Positions 8,228 to 17,196 are shown, counted from the first letter of the stretch. The stretch is 48,086 nt of DNA from Candidatus Nomurabacteria bacterium (GCA_016186435.1 JACPLQ010000004.1:1-48086), one strand, 5' to 3'. Translations and numbers: made by a program. Notes: generated by a model from the letters alone, not told the origin.

Positions 8228-11200
8228 ATGCACTATATGGCAGAAAACCAGTTTATTCACCTCCATACTCATTCGCATTACTCGCTACTAGACGGGCTTT
8301 CTAAGCTTGAGGACTTGGTAGATTTGGCAAAAAAATTTAACATGCCGGCCATGGCTATCACAGACCATGGCAACATGTACGGAGCTATTGAATTCTATAA
8401 ATTGGCTAAGGCAGCAGGCATTAAACCCATAATCGGAGTGGAAGCTTATATATCAAACAGAGGCAGACTTGATAAAGATCCGGGCATAGACAATAAAAGA
8501 TACCATCTCATATTGCTTGCGAAAAATCTGCAGGGGTATAAAAATTTAATGAGATTGGTAACTTTGTCCCATATTGAGGGATTTTATTACAAGCCTCGAA
8601 TGGATAAAGAAATTTTGCGAAAATACTCTGAAGGCATTATCGCCCTGTCGGGATGTCTCGGCGGAGAGCTCGCCCGCGCACTTGCTGGGAAAAATGAAGA
8701 GAAGGCCGAAAATATAGTAAAAGAATATCAGGAAATTTTTGGAAAAGAAAATTATTTTTTGGAGATCCAGGATTATGGAAAAATTGAAGGCGGAGAAGAG
8801 GTTAAGACGGGCTTAATAAAACTAGGTAAAAAATTAAATATTCCCCTTGTCGGCACTATAGATTCGCATTATTGTTCTCCTGACGACTCGAGAGCGCATG
8901 ATACATTGCTTTCTATTCAGACAAATTCTGACGTTAAAGATGAAAATAAATTCTCTTTCGGCGATGGCGATTATTCTTTTGTTGATGCAAAAAGAGCTGA
9001 AGAAGTTTTTAAAGATACACCGGAAGCTGTCACTAATACACTAAAGATCGCGTATATGTGCAATCTGGAGCTTGAGCTCGGACGCTGGGTATTTCCTGAT
9101 TTCAAAGTTGAAGACGGAAAAAATTACGACGAAAAATTGCGCGAGCTTTGTTATGCGGGCTTTGAGACTCTGAGTATAGAAAAAACGGCGCCTGTCCTGG
9201 AGCGCGTAGAATACGAGCTGAAAATTATTTTTGATAAAGGATACTCGCCATACTTCCTAGTGGTCGGAGATTTGCTTCGCCACGCAAAAGAAAATGGAAT
9301 ATTAAGCGCGATCAGAGGCTCTGTGGCTGGATCTATGGTCACGTATCTTTTGGGTATTACAAACATAGACCCATTAGCATACAAGCTCCCCTTTGAAAGA
9401 TTTTTGAATCCATACCGCCCTTCGGCGCCGGATATAGATATGGACTTCGCGGACAACCGCCGAGATGAGATGATTGAATATGTAAAACGAAAATACGGCG
9501 AAGACAAAGTGGCGCAAATAGGTACTTTTGGAACCATGATGGCTAAGGGCGCTGTGCGGGATGTAGCTCGGGCGCTTGCTCATCCTTACACTATCGGAGA
9601 CAGAATTTCAAAAATGATCCCGATGGGCTCGCAAGGCATGCCGATGACCATAGACCATGCCATGGAGATTGTACCGGAATTAAAAGAAGCATATGAAAAA
9701 GAAAAAGACACCAGAGAAATTATAGATCTCGCAAAAAAATTGGAAGGATGCGTCCGGCATGTTTCTGTTCACGCAGCAGGTGTTGTGATTACACCGGAAC
9801 CTCTGGTAAATTACACCCCTTTGCAATACGACCCAAAAGGAGAAGCGATAATAACTCAATATGATATGTATTCATTGGACCCAAGCGCTGGCGGAGAAAT
9901 GGTAGTTGGTCTTCTTAAATTTGATTTCTTGGGAATCAGGAACCTGGCAATCCTGGCTGATGCCATAAGATTGGTGAAAAATTTTTACAATATAGATATT
10001 GATATAGACAGAATTCCGCTTGACGATAAAAAAACTTTTGAGCTCTTGGCAAATGGGCAGACAGAAGGATTGTTCCAATTGAACGGCTCGGGCATGACGC
10101 GATATTTAAAAGAACTGAAACCTACATCCATTCACGATATCAATGCTATGGTGGCGCTGTATCGCCCGGGACCAATGGAATCCATACCCGAATATATCAA
10201 GCGCAAGCACAATCCTCGGCTTGTAAAATATCTTGATCCTAGGATGAAAAGGTTTCTCGGCGAATCGTACGGGCTCATAGTTTACCAAGACGACCTTTTG
10301 TTCTGCGCTATAGAACTCGCCGGCTACAACTGGGAAGAAGCCGATAAATTCCGCAAAGCTGTAGGCAAGAAAATTCCAAAAGAAATGGCGGCCCAGAGAG
10401 AAAAATTCACCAAGGGAATAATAAATAACGGCCAGACCCCCGAATTTGCGGAAAAACTATGGAAGCTTTTTGAGCCATTTCAAGCTTATGGTTTCAACAA
10501 GGCGCACGCGGCCTCGTACGGAAAAGTCGCTTATCAGACAGCTTATATGAAAGCGCACTACCCCGTAGAATACATGACAGCAATATTAACGGCGGAATCC
10601 GGCGATGTAGAAAAAATCTCAGAAATTATAGAAGAATGCAAAAATATGAAAATTGCGGTTCTGCCTCCGCATATAAACGAAAGTTTTGGAGGATTCACAT
10701 GTCTGCCTAAAGAGAAAGATACGAAAATCACATGCGAAAATAAAAGCGATAAAATAAGATTCGGATTTTATACTATTAAAAATTTAGGAACCGATATTTC
10801 AGATGCAATTATTAGAGAGCGAAAATTGAATGGCAAATTCACATCAGTCACCAACTTTTTAGACAGAATAAAACATAAAAATTTAAATAAAAAATCCATG
10901 GAAGCCTTGATAAAATCCGGCTGTATGGATGACTGGGGAGATCGCGGAATACTGCTCGCCAATTTAGAGGCAATGCTTGAATACAATCACGAAGGCTCAA
11001 AGCAAAATGAGAACCAGACTTCTCTTTTTGGAGAATCTGCAGAAATAAAAGCTCCAGAATTTAAAATGCAGCTGGGGAAAGAGGCGAATCAGGCAGAAAA
11101 ACTGCTTTGGGAAAAAGAACTGCTTGGACTTTACATTTCCGGACATCCGCTTGACCGCATACGCGATAAATTGGAAAAAAGAACAGTAAATATTAAAAAA

Positions 11201-11479
11201 ATAAAAGAAGACAAAGAACATAATTTGGGGAACGGCATGCCGGTCACAATAGCCGGCATAATTGAAACTTGCAGACAAGTCGTGACAAAAAATAACGAGC
11301 GCATGGCTTTCTTAAAGATAGCAGACCTGACTGACTCCATAGAAGCCGTAGTTTTCCCTTCAATATTTCAAGTATCTGCAGAATTTCTTGTACCTGAAAA
11401 ATGCATAGCCTTTTCCGGCAAAGTCTCAAACCGCAACGGCGAAAAAAGTATAATCATTGAAGCGGTGAAAGAGATCTAG
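8228..11479 (+). CDS. dnaE: DNA polymerase III subunit alpha
   Basis: 1083 aa; [26 protein letters not shown] start; [41 protein letters not shown]. Confidence 0.97.
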   Translation: MHYMAENQFIHLHTHSHYSLLDGLSKLEDLVDLAKKFNMPAMAITDHGNMYGAIEFYKLAKAAGIKPIIGVEAYISNRGRLDKDPGIDNKRYHLILLAKNLQGYKNLMRLVTLSHIEGFYYKPRMDKEILRKYSEGIIALSGCLGGELARALAGKNEEKAENIVKEYQEIFGKENYFLEIQDYGKIEGGEEVKTGLIKLGKKLNIPLVGTIDSHYCSPDDSRAHDTLLSIQTNSDVKDENKFSFGDGDYSFVDAKRAEEVFKDTPEAVTNTLKIAYMCNLELELGRWVFPDFKVEDGKNYDEKLRELCYAGFETLSIEKTAPVLERVEYELKIIFDKGYSPYFLVVGDLLRHAKENGILSAIRGSVAGSMVTYLLGITNIDPLAYKLPFERFLNPYRPSAPDIDMDFADNRRDEMIEYVKRKYGEDKVAQIGTFGTMMAKGAVRDVARALAHPYTIGDRISKMIPMGSQGMPMTIDHAMEIVPELKEAYEKEKDTREIIDLAKKLEGCVRHVSVHAAGVVITPEPLVNYTPLQYDPKGEAIITQYDMYSLDPSAGGEMVVGLLKFDFLGIRNLAILADAIRLVKNFYNIDIDIDRIPLDDKKTFELLANGQTEGLFQLNGSGMTRYLKELKPTSIHDINAMVALYRPGPMESIPEYIKRKHNPRLVKYLDPRMKRFLGESYGLIVYQDDLLFCAIELAGYNWEEADKFRKAVGKKIPKEMAAQREKFTKGIINNGQTPEFAEKLWKLFEPFQAYGFNKAHAASYGKVAYQTAYMKAHYPVEYMTAILTAESGDVEKISEIIEECKNMKIAVLPPHINESFGGFTCLPKEKDTKITCENKSDKIRFGFYTIKNLGTDISDAIIRERKLNGKFTSVTNFLDRIKHKNLNKKSMEALIKSGCMDDWGDRGILLANLEAMLEYNHEGSKQNENQTSLFGESAEIKAPEFKMQLGKEANQAEKLLWEKELLGLYISGHPLDRIRDKLEKRTVNIKKIKEDKEHNLGNGMPVTIAGIIETCRQVVTKNNERMAFLKIADLTDSIEAVVFPSIFQVSAEFLVPEKCIAFSGKVSNRNGEKSIIIEAVKEI

Positions 11480-11494
11480 AAGGAATATAATTCA

Positions 11495-11520
11495 AACCCC
11501 CTAACCCCCTTGTCAGGGGA
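11495..11520. repeat. CCCCCTAACCCCCTTGTCAGGGG repeat, copy 1
   Basis: Shared with 11996-12022 and inverted at 12041-12070 and 12447-12476. Confidence 0.8.
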
Positions 11521-11522
11521 AT

Positions 11523-11550
11523 AAAAAAACCGCCGAATGGCGATTTTTTT
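11523..11550. terminator. Bidirectional intrinsic terminator (dnaE on +, ncRNA on -)
   Basis: AAAAAAACCGCCGAATGGCGATTTTTTT: stem with a T-run on both strands. Confidence 0.7.
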
Positions 11551-11557
11551 ATTTTAT

Positions 11558-11612
11558 TTTTCATTTCGTCCTTTTGGACTCATCAGACAAGACACACATC
11601 TTGTAATAAAAG
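11558..11612 (-). ncRNA. Type III hammerhead self-cleaving ribozyme
   Basis: Minus strand TTTTATT^ACAAGA-TGTGTG-TCTTGT-CTGATGA-GTCC-AAAA-GGAC-GAAA-TGAAA: complete CUGAUGA...GAAA core, stem I 6 bp, stem II 4 bp, stem III 6 bp (one G-U), AUU cleavage triplet. Confidence 0.93.
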
Positions 11613-11906
11613 GGGGAGATGCGAAGCGCAGAGCTCCCCCGAGATGTCCGCCGGCTTCGCCGACGGAATGGTGGGTGAGGATTTGTCAGCGCTTCTCCCG
11701 CTCTATCTCGCCGCCTTTGTGCGGACAAGAATCCTCGTGGTGGTACCAGTAGGAGATCGTCTGGTTTCCCAGTGTCTCCCAAACTTAGATCAAATTGAGA
11801 TGAGAAGACCTCAATCCGACCCACAGGCGTTTCAGCCCATGTTGACTTACGATGGAGGCCACCTCAGTGGCCAAACTCAGGCAACAAAGGCCTGTCGTAA
11901 CGTCAT
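11605..11906 (-). ncRNA. Undescribed structured ncRNA (~300 nt) whose 3' end is defined by the hammerhead
   Basis: Near-consensus promoter upstream; at least eight hairpins/helices including CUGG-GAAA-CCAG and GGCCAC-UGAG-GUGGCC; no convincing CDS. Confidence 0.75.
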
Positions 11907-11912
11907 GAGGGT

Positions 11913-11940
11913 AGTATAGCATATTCATAAATTTTGTCAA
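11913..11940 (-). promoter_or_regulatory. Sigma70-like promoter with extended -10 driving the ncRNA
   Basis: Minus strand TTGACA-N16 (ending TATGC)-TATACT. Confidence 0.8.
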
Positions 11941-11995
11941 GTTTTTATGCACTTTAAATTACTAACTCCGAAATAACCTTATTAAATAAGGATTA

Positions 11996-12070
11996 AACCC
12001 CCTAACCCCCTTGTCAGGGGGAACTAGGAATTCTCGCCTACCCTGACAAGGGGAGGTCGGGAGGGGTTAA
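11996..12070. repeat. CCCCCTTGTCAGGGG repeats in inverted orientation, downstream flank of DUF559 gene
   Basis: AACCCCCTAACCCCCTTGTCAGGGGG ... CCCTGACAAGGGGAGGTCGGGAGGGGTTAA. Confidence 0.75.
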
Positions 12071-12458
12071 GTAATCTTATTTTAGAAATCAAATCCTCTA
12101 ACACTTTCAGAGTATCATTTATTACATCCTGATTTTTGTATCTAATAATTTTGAGTCCGAATTCCTGTCCTAATGAATTATCTCTTTCCGAATCTCGTAC
12201 GGATTGAAATTTATGAATATCGCCATCAATTTCTATCGCGAGTTTAAATTGAGCGCAATAGAAGTCAACAATAAAATTTCCAACTGGTTTTTGACTAGTA
12301 AACTTGAGATTCGCAAATCTTTTGTCTTTTAAAATTTCAAACCAAAATATTTTTTCAGCGTTTGTTTGAGTTTTTCTTAATTCTCTAGCTTTTGAAACTA
12401 AATTCTTATCGTAAGGAAGAAATTTGTATAATTTCATGTATTTTAGTCCCCCTGACAA
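12024..12458 (-). CDS. DUF559 / Vsr-like endonuclease-domain protein
   Basis: ARELRKTQTNAEKIFWFEILKDKRFANLKFTSQKPVGNFIVDFYCAQFKLAIEIDGDIH typical DUF559; likely start at MKLYKF. Confidence 0.85.
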   Translation of the reverse strand: MSGGLKYMKLYKFLPYDKNLVSKARELRKTQTNAEKIFWFEILKDKRFANLKFTSQKPVGNFIVDFYCAQFKLAIEIDGDIHKFQSVRDSERDNSLGQEFGLKIIRYKNQDVINDTLKVLEDLISKIRLLNPSRPPLVRVGENS

Positions 12459-12476
12459 GGGGGATTTAGGGGGTTG
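12447..12476. repeat. GTCCCCCTGACAAGGGGGATTTAGGGGGTT repeat, upstream flank of DUF559 gene
   Basis: Inverted copy of the 11495/11996 repeat. Confidence 0.75.
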
Positions 12477-12478
12477 TA

Positions 12479-13015
12479 TTAGTTATAAAGCGACATCGCC
12501 TTGTCTTTGCTTTCGGTAAAAATGCACTCAATCGCTTCTGCGACTTTTTTGGAAAGTTTTTTTATGGTTTCAAGCTCGGATTTTTTGAACTCGCCTAAAA
12601 TAAATTTAATTACATCTTTTTCGCCGGATGGTTTTCTTATTTTACCGGACGGAGCTACAGGCGCGATGCCTATTCTGATGCGCAAGAATTCTTCAGACTT
12701 AAGAGCCTTGATTATAGAGCCGAGGCCATTGTGGCCGCCCGAGGAGCGATTGAAAGAAATTTTCATTTTGCCGATTGGCAGATCAATATCGTCGTAAATT
12801 ACTACCAAATCTTTAAGATCTTTTTTGCTTTTTACCAAAGGCGCGACAGCCTTGCCGGAATTGTTCATAAAAGTGTCTGGCGTCAAAAATTTTATCGACT
12901 TGGTGGCCTTGCCTCCAAGTTTCTTCTCAACTAAGCCGACTAAAATGCGCCCAGTGTTATGGCGTGTGTTCTCATATTCTTTGCCCGGGTTTCCTAACCC
13001 TACAACTAATTTCAT
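12479..13015 (-). CDS. pth: Peptidyl-tRNA hydrolase
   Basis: MKLVVGLGNPGKEYENTRHNTG; PDTFMNNSGKAV; YDDIDLPIGK; SSGGHNGLGSII. Confidence 0.93.
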   Translation of the reverse strand: MKLVVGLGNPGKEYENTRHNTGRILVGLVEKKLGGKATKSIKFLTPDTFMNNSGKAVAPLVKSKKDLKDLVVIYDDIDLPIGKMKISFNRSSGGHNGLGSIIKALKSEEFLRIRIGIAPVAPSGKIRKPSGEKDVIKFILGEFKKSELETIKKLSKKVAEAIECIFTESKDKAMSLYN

Positions 13016-13088
13016 CCCAGTACTAAAATTTTAAATAATAATCTAATGTGGTTATGTCTCGTAATCAAAAATTTAGTACGGGACAGGT
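13013..13088. repeat. ~75-bp direct repeat with terminal inverted repeats, copy 2
   Basis: Same element as 5747-5822; again abuts a minus-strand start codon (pth). Confidence 0.8.
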
Positions 13089-13131
13089 AAATTCATTATA
13101 AAACAAAACCATAGATGACGTCAATGATTTT

Positions 13132-13752
13132 TTGTGGTATATTGTTACGATGGAACTCGAAAAAATTGAAGAGGAAGCAGAGGAGAAGGTACGAGAAAAA
13201 ACCGGGGCACAGTCTTTTTGGGAGCTGGTACGTTTTGGAATCATCGCTCTCCTCGTAGTCGTATCTATTCGCATATTGGTAGCAGAGCCGTTTATAGTTT
13301 CCGGCTCATCCATGGTGCCTACATTTGAAAACGGAGATTATCTTATCGTAGATAAAATATCTTACAAGCTAACAGATCCAAAAAGAGACGATATAGTTGT
13401 TTTTAGATACCCCAGAGACACAACTAAATTTTTCATCAAAAGAATCATCGGCCTGCCGAATGAAACAGTAGATATAAAAGGCGCCAAAATAACTATAACA
13501 AACAGCGATTACAAAAATGGCTTTGTGCTTGACCAGCCTTTTATAAAATCCCCTTCCAATAACAACATCCATTTTGAATTAAAAGATGATGAATACTTTG
13601 TGATGGGCGACAACAGAAACGCGAGCTCTGATTCCAGATACTGGGGCGCAGTAAATAAAAATCTTCTGTCGGGCAGAGCCTTTTTGCGGCTGCTGCCAAT
13701 AGATAAAATAGAGGCATTGCCTGGCGATTATCAGCAAACAGAACCCCAGTAG
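13132..13752 (+). CDS. lepB: Signal peptidase I
   Basis: PFIVSGSSMVPTFENGDYLIVDK; IKRIIGLPNE; DEYFVMGDNRNASSDSRYWG. Confidence 0.93.
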   Translation: MWYIVTMELEKIEEEAEEKVREKTGAQSFWELVRFGIIALLVVVSIRILVAEPFIVSGSSMVPTFENGDYLIVDKISYKLTDPKRDDIVVFRYPRDTTKFFIKRIIGLPNETVDIKGAKITITNSDYKNGFVLDQPFIKSPSNNNIHFELKDDEYFVMGDNRNASSDSRYWGAVNKNLLSGRAFLRLLPIDKIEALPGDYQQTEPQ

Positions 13753-13774
13753 CACGACGAAGCTCGCTACGGGG
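13744..13774. repeat. CCCCAGTAGC...GCTACGGGG palindrome
   Basis: ccccagtagcacgacgaagctcgctacgggg, overlapping the lepB 3' end. Confidence 0.6.
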
Positions 13775-13790
13775 CAGATAAAAAGAAAAC

Positions 13791-15110
13791 ATGAAAAAAA
13801 CAACATCTGGAGGCAAAGCAAAGACAGCAGAAGTCTCATCTCCCAAGGGCATGAGGGATTTGATGAACGAAGAATATTACGCCTTTCAGGGTTTCTTTGA
13901 AAAAGCACAGGAAGTCGCTGTGTATTATGGTTTCAAGCCGATTGAAACTCCGATTATGGAGCACGAAGAACTTATCACCGGCGGAATAGGAGAAGGCACT
14001 GACATCGTAGACAAAGAAATCTACAATCTTAAAACAAAAGGCGGAGACCACTTGGCGCTCAGGCCGGAACACACTGCTCCCCTCGTGCGGGCTTACATAG
14101 AGCACGGCATGAACAATATGCCTCAGCCGGTAATGTTTTATCAATACGGGCCTGTGTTCAGGCACGATAAGCCCCAGCGTGGACGTTACAGGCAGTTTTG
14201 GCAGTTTGATTTGGATTGTTTGGGCAATGACAAAAGCATCATGGATGCCTTAGTGGTAAAAGCCGGCATAACTATCCTAGAAGAAGCAGGGGCTAAAGAT
14301 TTAACAATTGATATAAATTCTATAGGAGACAAGGAGTGCCGAAATGGATATTTGAGAGAACTAACCAATTATTATAAAAAACATTTGAGCAGTTTGCCGG
14401 GAGTAGACCGCGAACGCTTAAAGACTAATCCTCTGCGCATTCTGGATTCTAAAGAGGAAAAGACAAAGGAGATAAATGAAGGAGCTCCGGATTCAGTTTC
14501 TTTTTTGTGCCCGTCATGCAAAAAACATTTCAAAGAAGTCCTAGAATATCTGGAAGAAATGGGAATCGCTTACAATATAAATAAAAATCTAGTGCGCGGG
14601 CTTTCTTATTACACTCGGACGGTTTTTGAGATTATTGAACACATAGAAGAAGGACAGAGCGGAGAAGACGGCACTTCTCTAACTTTGGCAGGCGGGGGAC
14701 GTTATGATTACCTTGCTCGTCAGATAGGAAGCAAACGCGATGTGCCTGCAGTAGGGATCTCTATCGGCGTAGACAGGATAATAGCTTCCCCTTGGTACAA
14801 GAAGCTTGCTCCTCGCATCTTAAAAAAACCAAAAATTTATTTCATCCAACTAGGCACGGAAGCAAAATTGAAAAGTTTAAATATAATTGAGATATTGCGT
14901 AAAGCGCATGTTCCGATAGCTCAATCTCTTTCAAAAGACAGCTTGGGATCACAGCTCGCAATTGCGGAAAAATTATCTATCCCCTACGCAATCATTTTCG
15001 GAGTGAAGGAGGCAATAGACAATTCCGTCATTGTCCGCGATATGTCTAATCGTTCTCAAGATACTGTAAAATTAAGCAAATTGCTGGAATATCTGAAAGA
15101 GCTAAAATAA
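13791..15110 (+). CDS. hisS: Histidyl-tRNA synthetase
   Basis: SSPKGMRDLMNEEYYAF; LRPEHTAPLVRAYIEHGM; QFWQFDLDCLGN; VRGLSYYTRTVFEI. Confidence 0.95.
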   Translation: MKKTTSGGKAKTAEVSSPKGMRDLMNEEYYAFQGFFEKAQEVAVYYGFKPIETPIMEHEELITGGIGEGTDIVDKEIYNLKTKGGDHLALRPEHTAPLVRAYIEHGMNNMPQPVMFYQYGPVFRHDKPQRGRYRQFWQFDLDCLGNDKSIMDALVVKAGITILEEAGAKDLTIDINSIGDKECRNGYLRELTNYYKKHLSSLPGVDRERLKTNPLRILDSKEEKTKEINEGAPDSVSFLCPSCKKHFKEVLEYLEEMGIAYNINKNLVRGLSYYTRTVFEIIEHIEEGQSGEDGTSLTLAGGGRYDYLARQIGSKRDVPAVGISIGVDRIIASPWYKKLAPRILKKPKIYFIQLGTEAKLKSLNIIEILRKAHVPIAQSLSKDSLGSQLAIAEKLSIPYAIIFGVKEAIDNSVIVRDMSNRSQDTVKLSKLLEYLKELK

Positions 15111-15116
15111 AGAACC

Positions 15117-15716
15117 ATGAGAAAAATCTTGCAAGCGAATCAAACACCTGCCCGCAATGCTTCGCAAAGCGACGCAGGCGGGGAAACAGTGCTGCGCAAG
15201 ATTGCAGAAGAAATACCCGTAGAAGATATAAAAACAAAAAAAATACAGAAAGTATTAAAAGAAATGTCTTCAGTTTTAAAAAGCCAGGATGACGGTGTAG
15301 CTATCGCCGCGCCTCAGATAGGCTACTCGCTTCGAATCTTTGTGGTGTCCGGAAAAATATTTCAGGCAGAATTTCTGAAAAACAGAAAAGAAAGATTTTC
15401 CGGCGAACGGCCGGTGAATGATGTTAAAGAAGGAAAAGAAAAGACTAAAGATTTAATTTTTATCAATCCCAAAATCTCAAGGCTTTCTAAAGACAAAGAA
15501 TGGCTGCCCGAGGGCTGTCTGTCTGTGAGATGGCTCTATGGGAAAACTTTCCGCTCTAAAAAAGCTATGATAACCGCTTACGACGAAAATGGAAAAAAAT
15601 TCACCAGAGGCGCATCGGGATTGCTTGCGCAAATTTTCCAGCACGAAACTGATCACCTAAACGGAGTGCTTTTCATAGACAACGCCAAGGACATAAAAGA
15701 AGAATTACCTAAATAG
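15117..15716 (+). CDS. def: Peptide deformylase
   Basis: GVAIAAPQIGYSLRIFVVSG; EGCLSVRWLYG; FQHETDHLNGVLFID. Confidence 0.92.
   Translation: MRKILQANQTPARNASQSDAGGETVLRKIAEEIPVEDIKTKKIQKVLKEMSSVLKSQDDGVAIAAPQIGYSLRIFVVSGKIFQAEFLKNRKERFSGERPVNDVKEGKEKTKDLIFINPKISRLSKDKEWLPEGCLSVRWLYGKTFRSKKAMITAYDENGKKFTRGASGLLAQIFQHETDHLNGVLFIDNAKDIKEELPK
15147..15183. repeat. Palindromic element inside the def N-terminal region
   Basis: CCTGCCcGCaatGCTTcgcaAAGCgacGCaGGCGGG; encodes an extra TPARNASQSDAGGE segment. Confidence 0.6.
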
Positions 15717-15717
15717 C

Positions 15718-16581
15718 ATGGAAGAAAATAAATCTAAAAAACTAAACTTTGCCTTTTTTGGCACACCAGATGTAGCTAGCGAGACTCTCGAGATTTTAAA
15801 ACAAGGAGGATATTTGCCGTCGTTGATTATTACCTCGCCTGATAAGCCTCAGGGACGCAAAATGATTGTAACTCCCCCGCCGGTAAAAGTATGGGCAAAA
15901 GAGAATAATATTCTATATATTCAACCGGAAAAATTGACTAAAGAAGAAATAAGAAAAGATTTTGATTTATTTATCGTGGTTGCTTATGGAAAAATAATTC
16001 CGGAAAATATTTTAAATATGCCCAAGTGGGGCTCAATAAATATCCACTACTCCCTGCTGCCAAAATATCGCGGCGCCTCGCCGGTAGAGTCCGCTATCTT
16101 AAACGGTGAAACGGAAACCGGGGTTACCATCCAGGAAATGGTGTATAAAATGGATGCCGGGCCCATTATCGCGCAAGAAAAAATAACGATTACACCCGAT
16201 GAAAAAGCGCCGGAGTTGCGGAAGCGGTTCATAAAAATCGGCGGGGGGCTTTTGGTAAAAACATTAGAGACCCCCTCGCTCCGACCCGGATCGGAGCACT
16301 CCCCCTTCGCAGGGGGAGAAAAACAGGATGAATCTCAAGCAACTTATTGCCAGAAAATCAAAAAAGAAGACGGGCTTCTCAACTTGGTGGCAGAGTCACC
16401 AAGTGCGTTATACAACAAATTCCGCGCCTACGCGCACTGGCCCCGAACTTTCTTTTTTAAAAATGGCAAGCGGATTATCGTCACCGACGCGGCATTGGAA
16501 AACGGGCGGTTTGTAATAAAAAAGGTTTTACCAGAAGGCAAAAAAGAAACCACTTGGGATAATTTTCAATCTACGCTATAG
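15718..16581 (+). CDS. fmt: Methionyl-tRNA formyltransferase
   Basis: LNFAFFGTPDVASETLEIL; GSINIHYSLLPKYRGASPVESAILNGETETGVTIQEMVYKMDAGPII. Confidence 0.93.
   Translation: MEENKSKKLNFAFFGTPDVASETLEILKQGGYLPSLIITSPDKPQGRKMIVTPPPVKVWAKENNILYIQPEKLTKEEIRKDFDLFIVVAYGKIIPENILNMPKWGSINIHYSLLPKYRGASPVESAILNGETETGVTIQEMVYKMDAGPIIAQEKITITPDEKAPELRKRFIKIGGGLLVKTLETPSLRPGSEHSPFAGGEKQDESQATYCQKIKKEDGLLNLVAESPSALYNKFRAYAHWPRTFFFKNGKRIIVTDAALENGRFVIKKVLPEGKKETTWDNFQSTL
16278..16317. repeat. Two palindromes inside fmt
   Basis: GCTCCGAcccggaTCGGAGC then TCCCCCttcgcaGGGGGA; encode the extra TPSLRPGSEHSPFAGGE segment. Confidence 0.55.
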
Positions 16582-16630
16582 CGTAGATGCAGATTTAGCA
16601 ATAACGCGCGACCGTTTCTTATTGCTAAAT
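16568..16630. terminator. Double hairpin between convergent genes fmt and NUDIX
   Basis: ATCTACGCTATAGCGTAGAT perfect palindrome across the fmt stop, then TTTAGCAATAA...TTATTGCTAAA 11-bp stem. Confidence 0.6.
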
Positions 16631-17196
16631 TAACAAACTTCCTGCTGATAGCTTAATTTGTTTGCTAGAAAATCAGAGATTTGTTCAAAATTTTCTCTGC
16701 TTCCTGACCATTGTTTGGGATTTTGATTCATTGAATTTATTATTTCGCCCACGGAAAGCCACTTAACTTCCTGAACTTCCCCATCATTAAAAGTCAGGTC
16801 TTGCAAAGAACTGTTGTATTCCAAGTAATAAATTTTTGTAAATTCGCAGTTGGGATAATTATTTCTTTTTCGCCATTTTCCCCCTATTAATTTAGAAATG
16901 TCCAAAATTACTCCTAGCTCTTCTTTAACTTCATTAAAAATAGCTTCTTCCACACTTTCTCCTGACTTAATATGTCCACCAAATCTAGTATCCCAACAAT
17001 TTGGATGCAAGTCCTTGTTTCTGGAGCGTAAATGAACCAAAAAATCAATTTTATTACTTGTTTTTCTGAATAAATAAATATGAACAGTTCTATGCCAAAG
17101 ACCAGTTGAGTGAACTACCGATCGTAACTCAGTTTGGCCAGTCGGTCGGTTTTTGTCGTCCACTAAATCCAATTGTTCGCTGGGCATATTTTTCAT
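16630..17196 (-). CDS. NUDIX hydrolase (IDI-like)
   Basis: EQLDLVDDKNRPTGQ, LWHRTVHIYLF, GGHIKSGESVEEAIFNEVKEELG Nudix box. Confidence 0.88.
   Translation of the reverse strand: MKNMPSEQLDLVDDKNRPTGQTELRSVVHSTGLWHRTVHIYLFRKTSNKIDFLVHLRSRNKDLHPNCWDTRFGGHIKSGESVEEAIFNEVKEELGVILDISKLIGGKWRKRNNYPNCEFTKIYYLEYNSSLQDLTFNDGEVQEVKWLSVGEIINSMNQNPKQWSGSRENFEQISDFLANKLSYQQEVC

Noticed and set aside
11561-11919. ORFs of 87 aa (-) and 91 aa (+) covering the ncRNA locus
   Set aside because: They overlap on opposite strands, have repeat-like composition, and coincide with a promoter, dense helices and a complete hammerhead; RNA is the better explanation.
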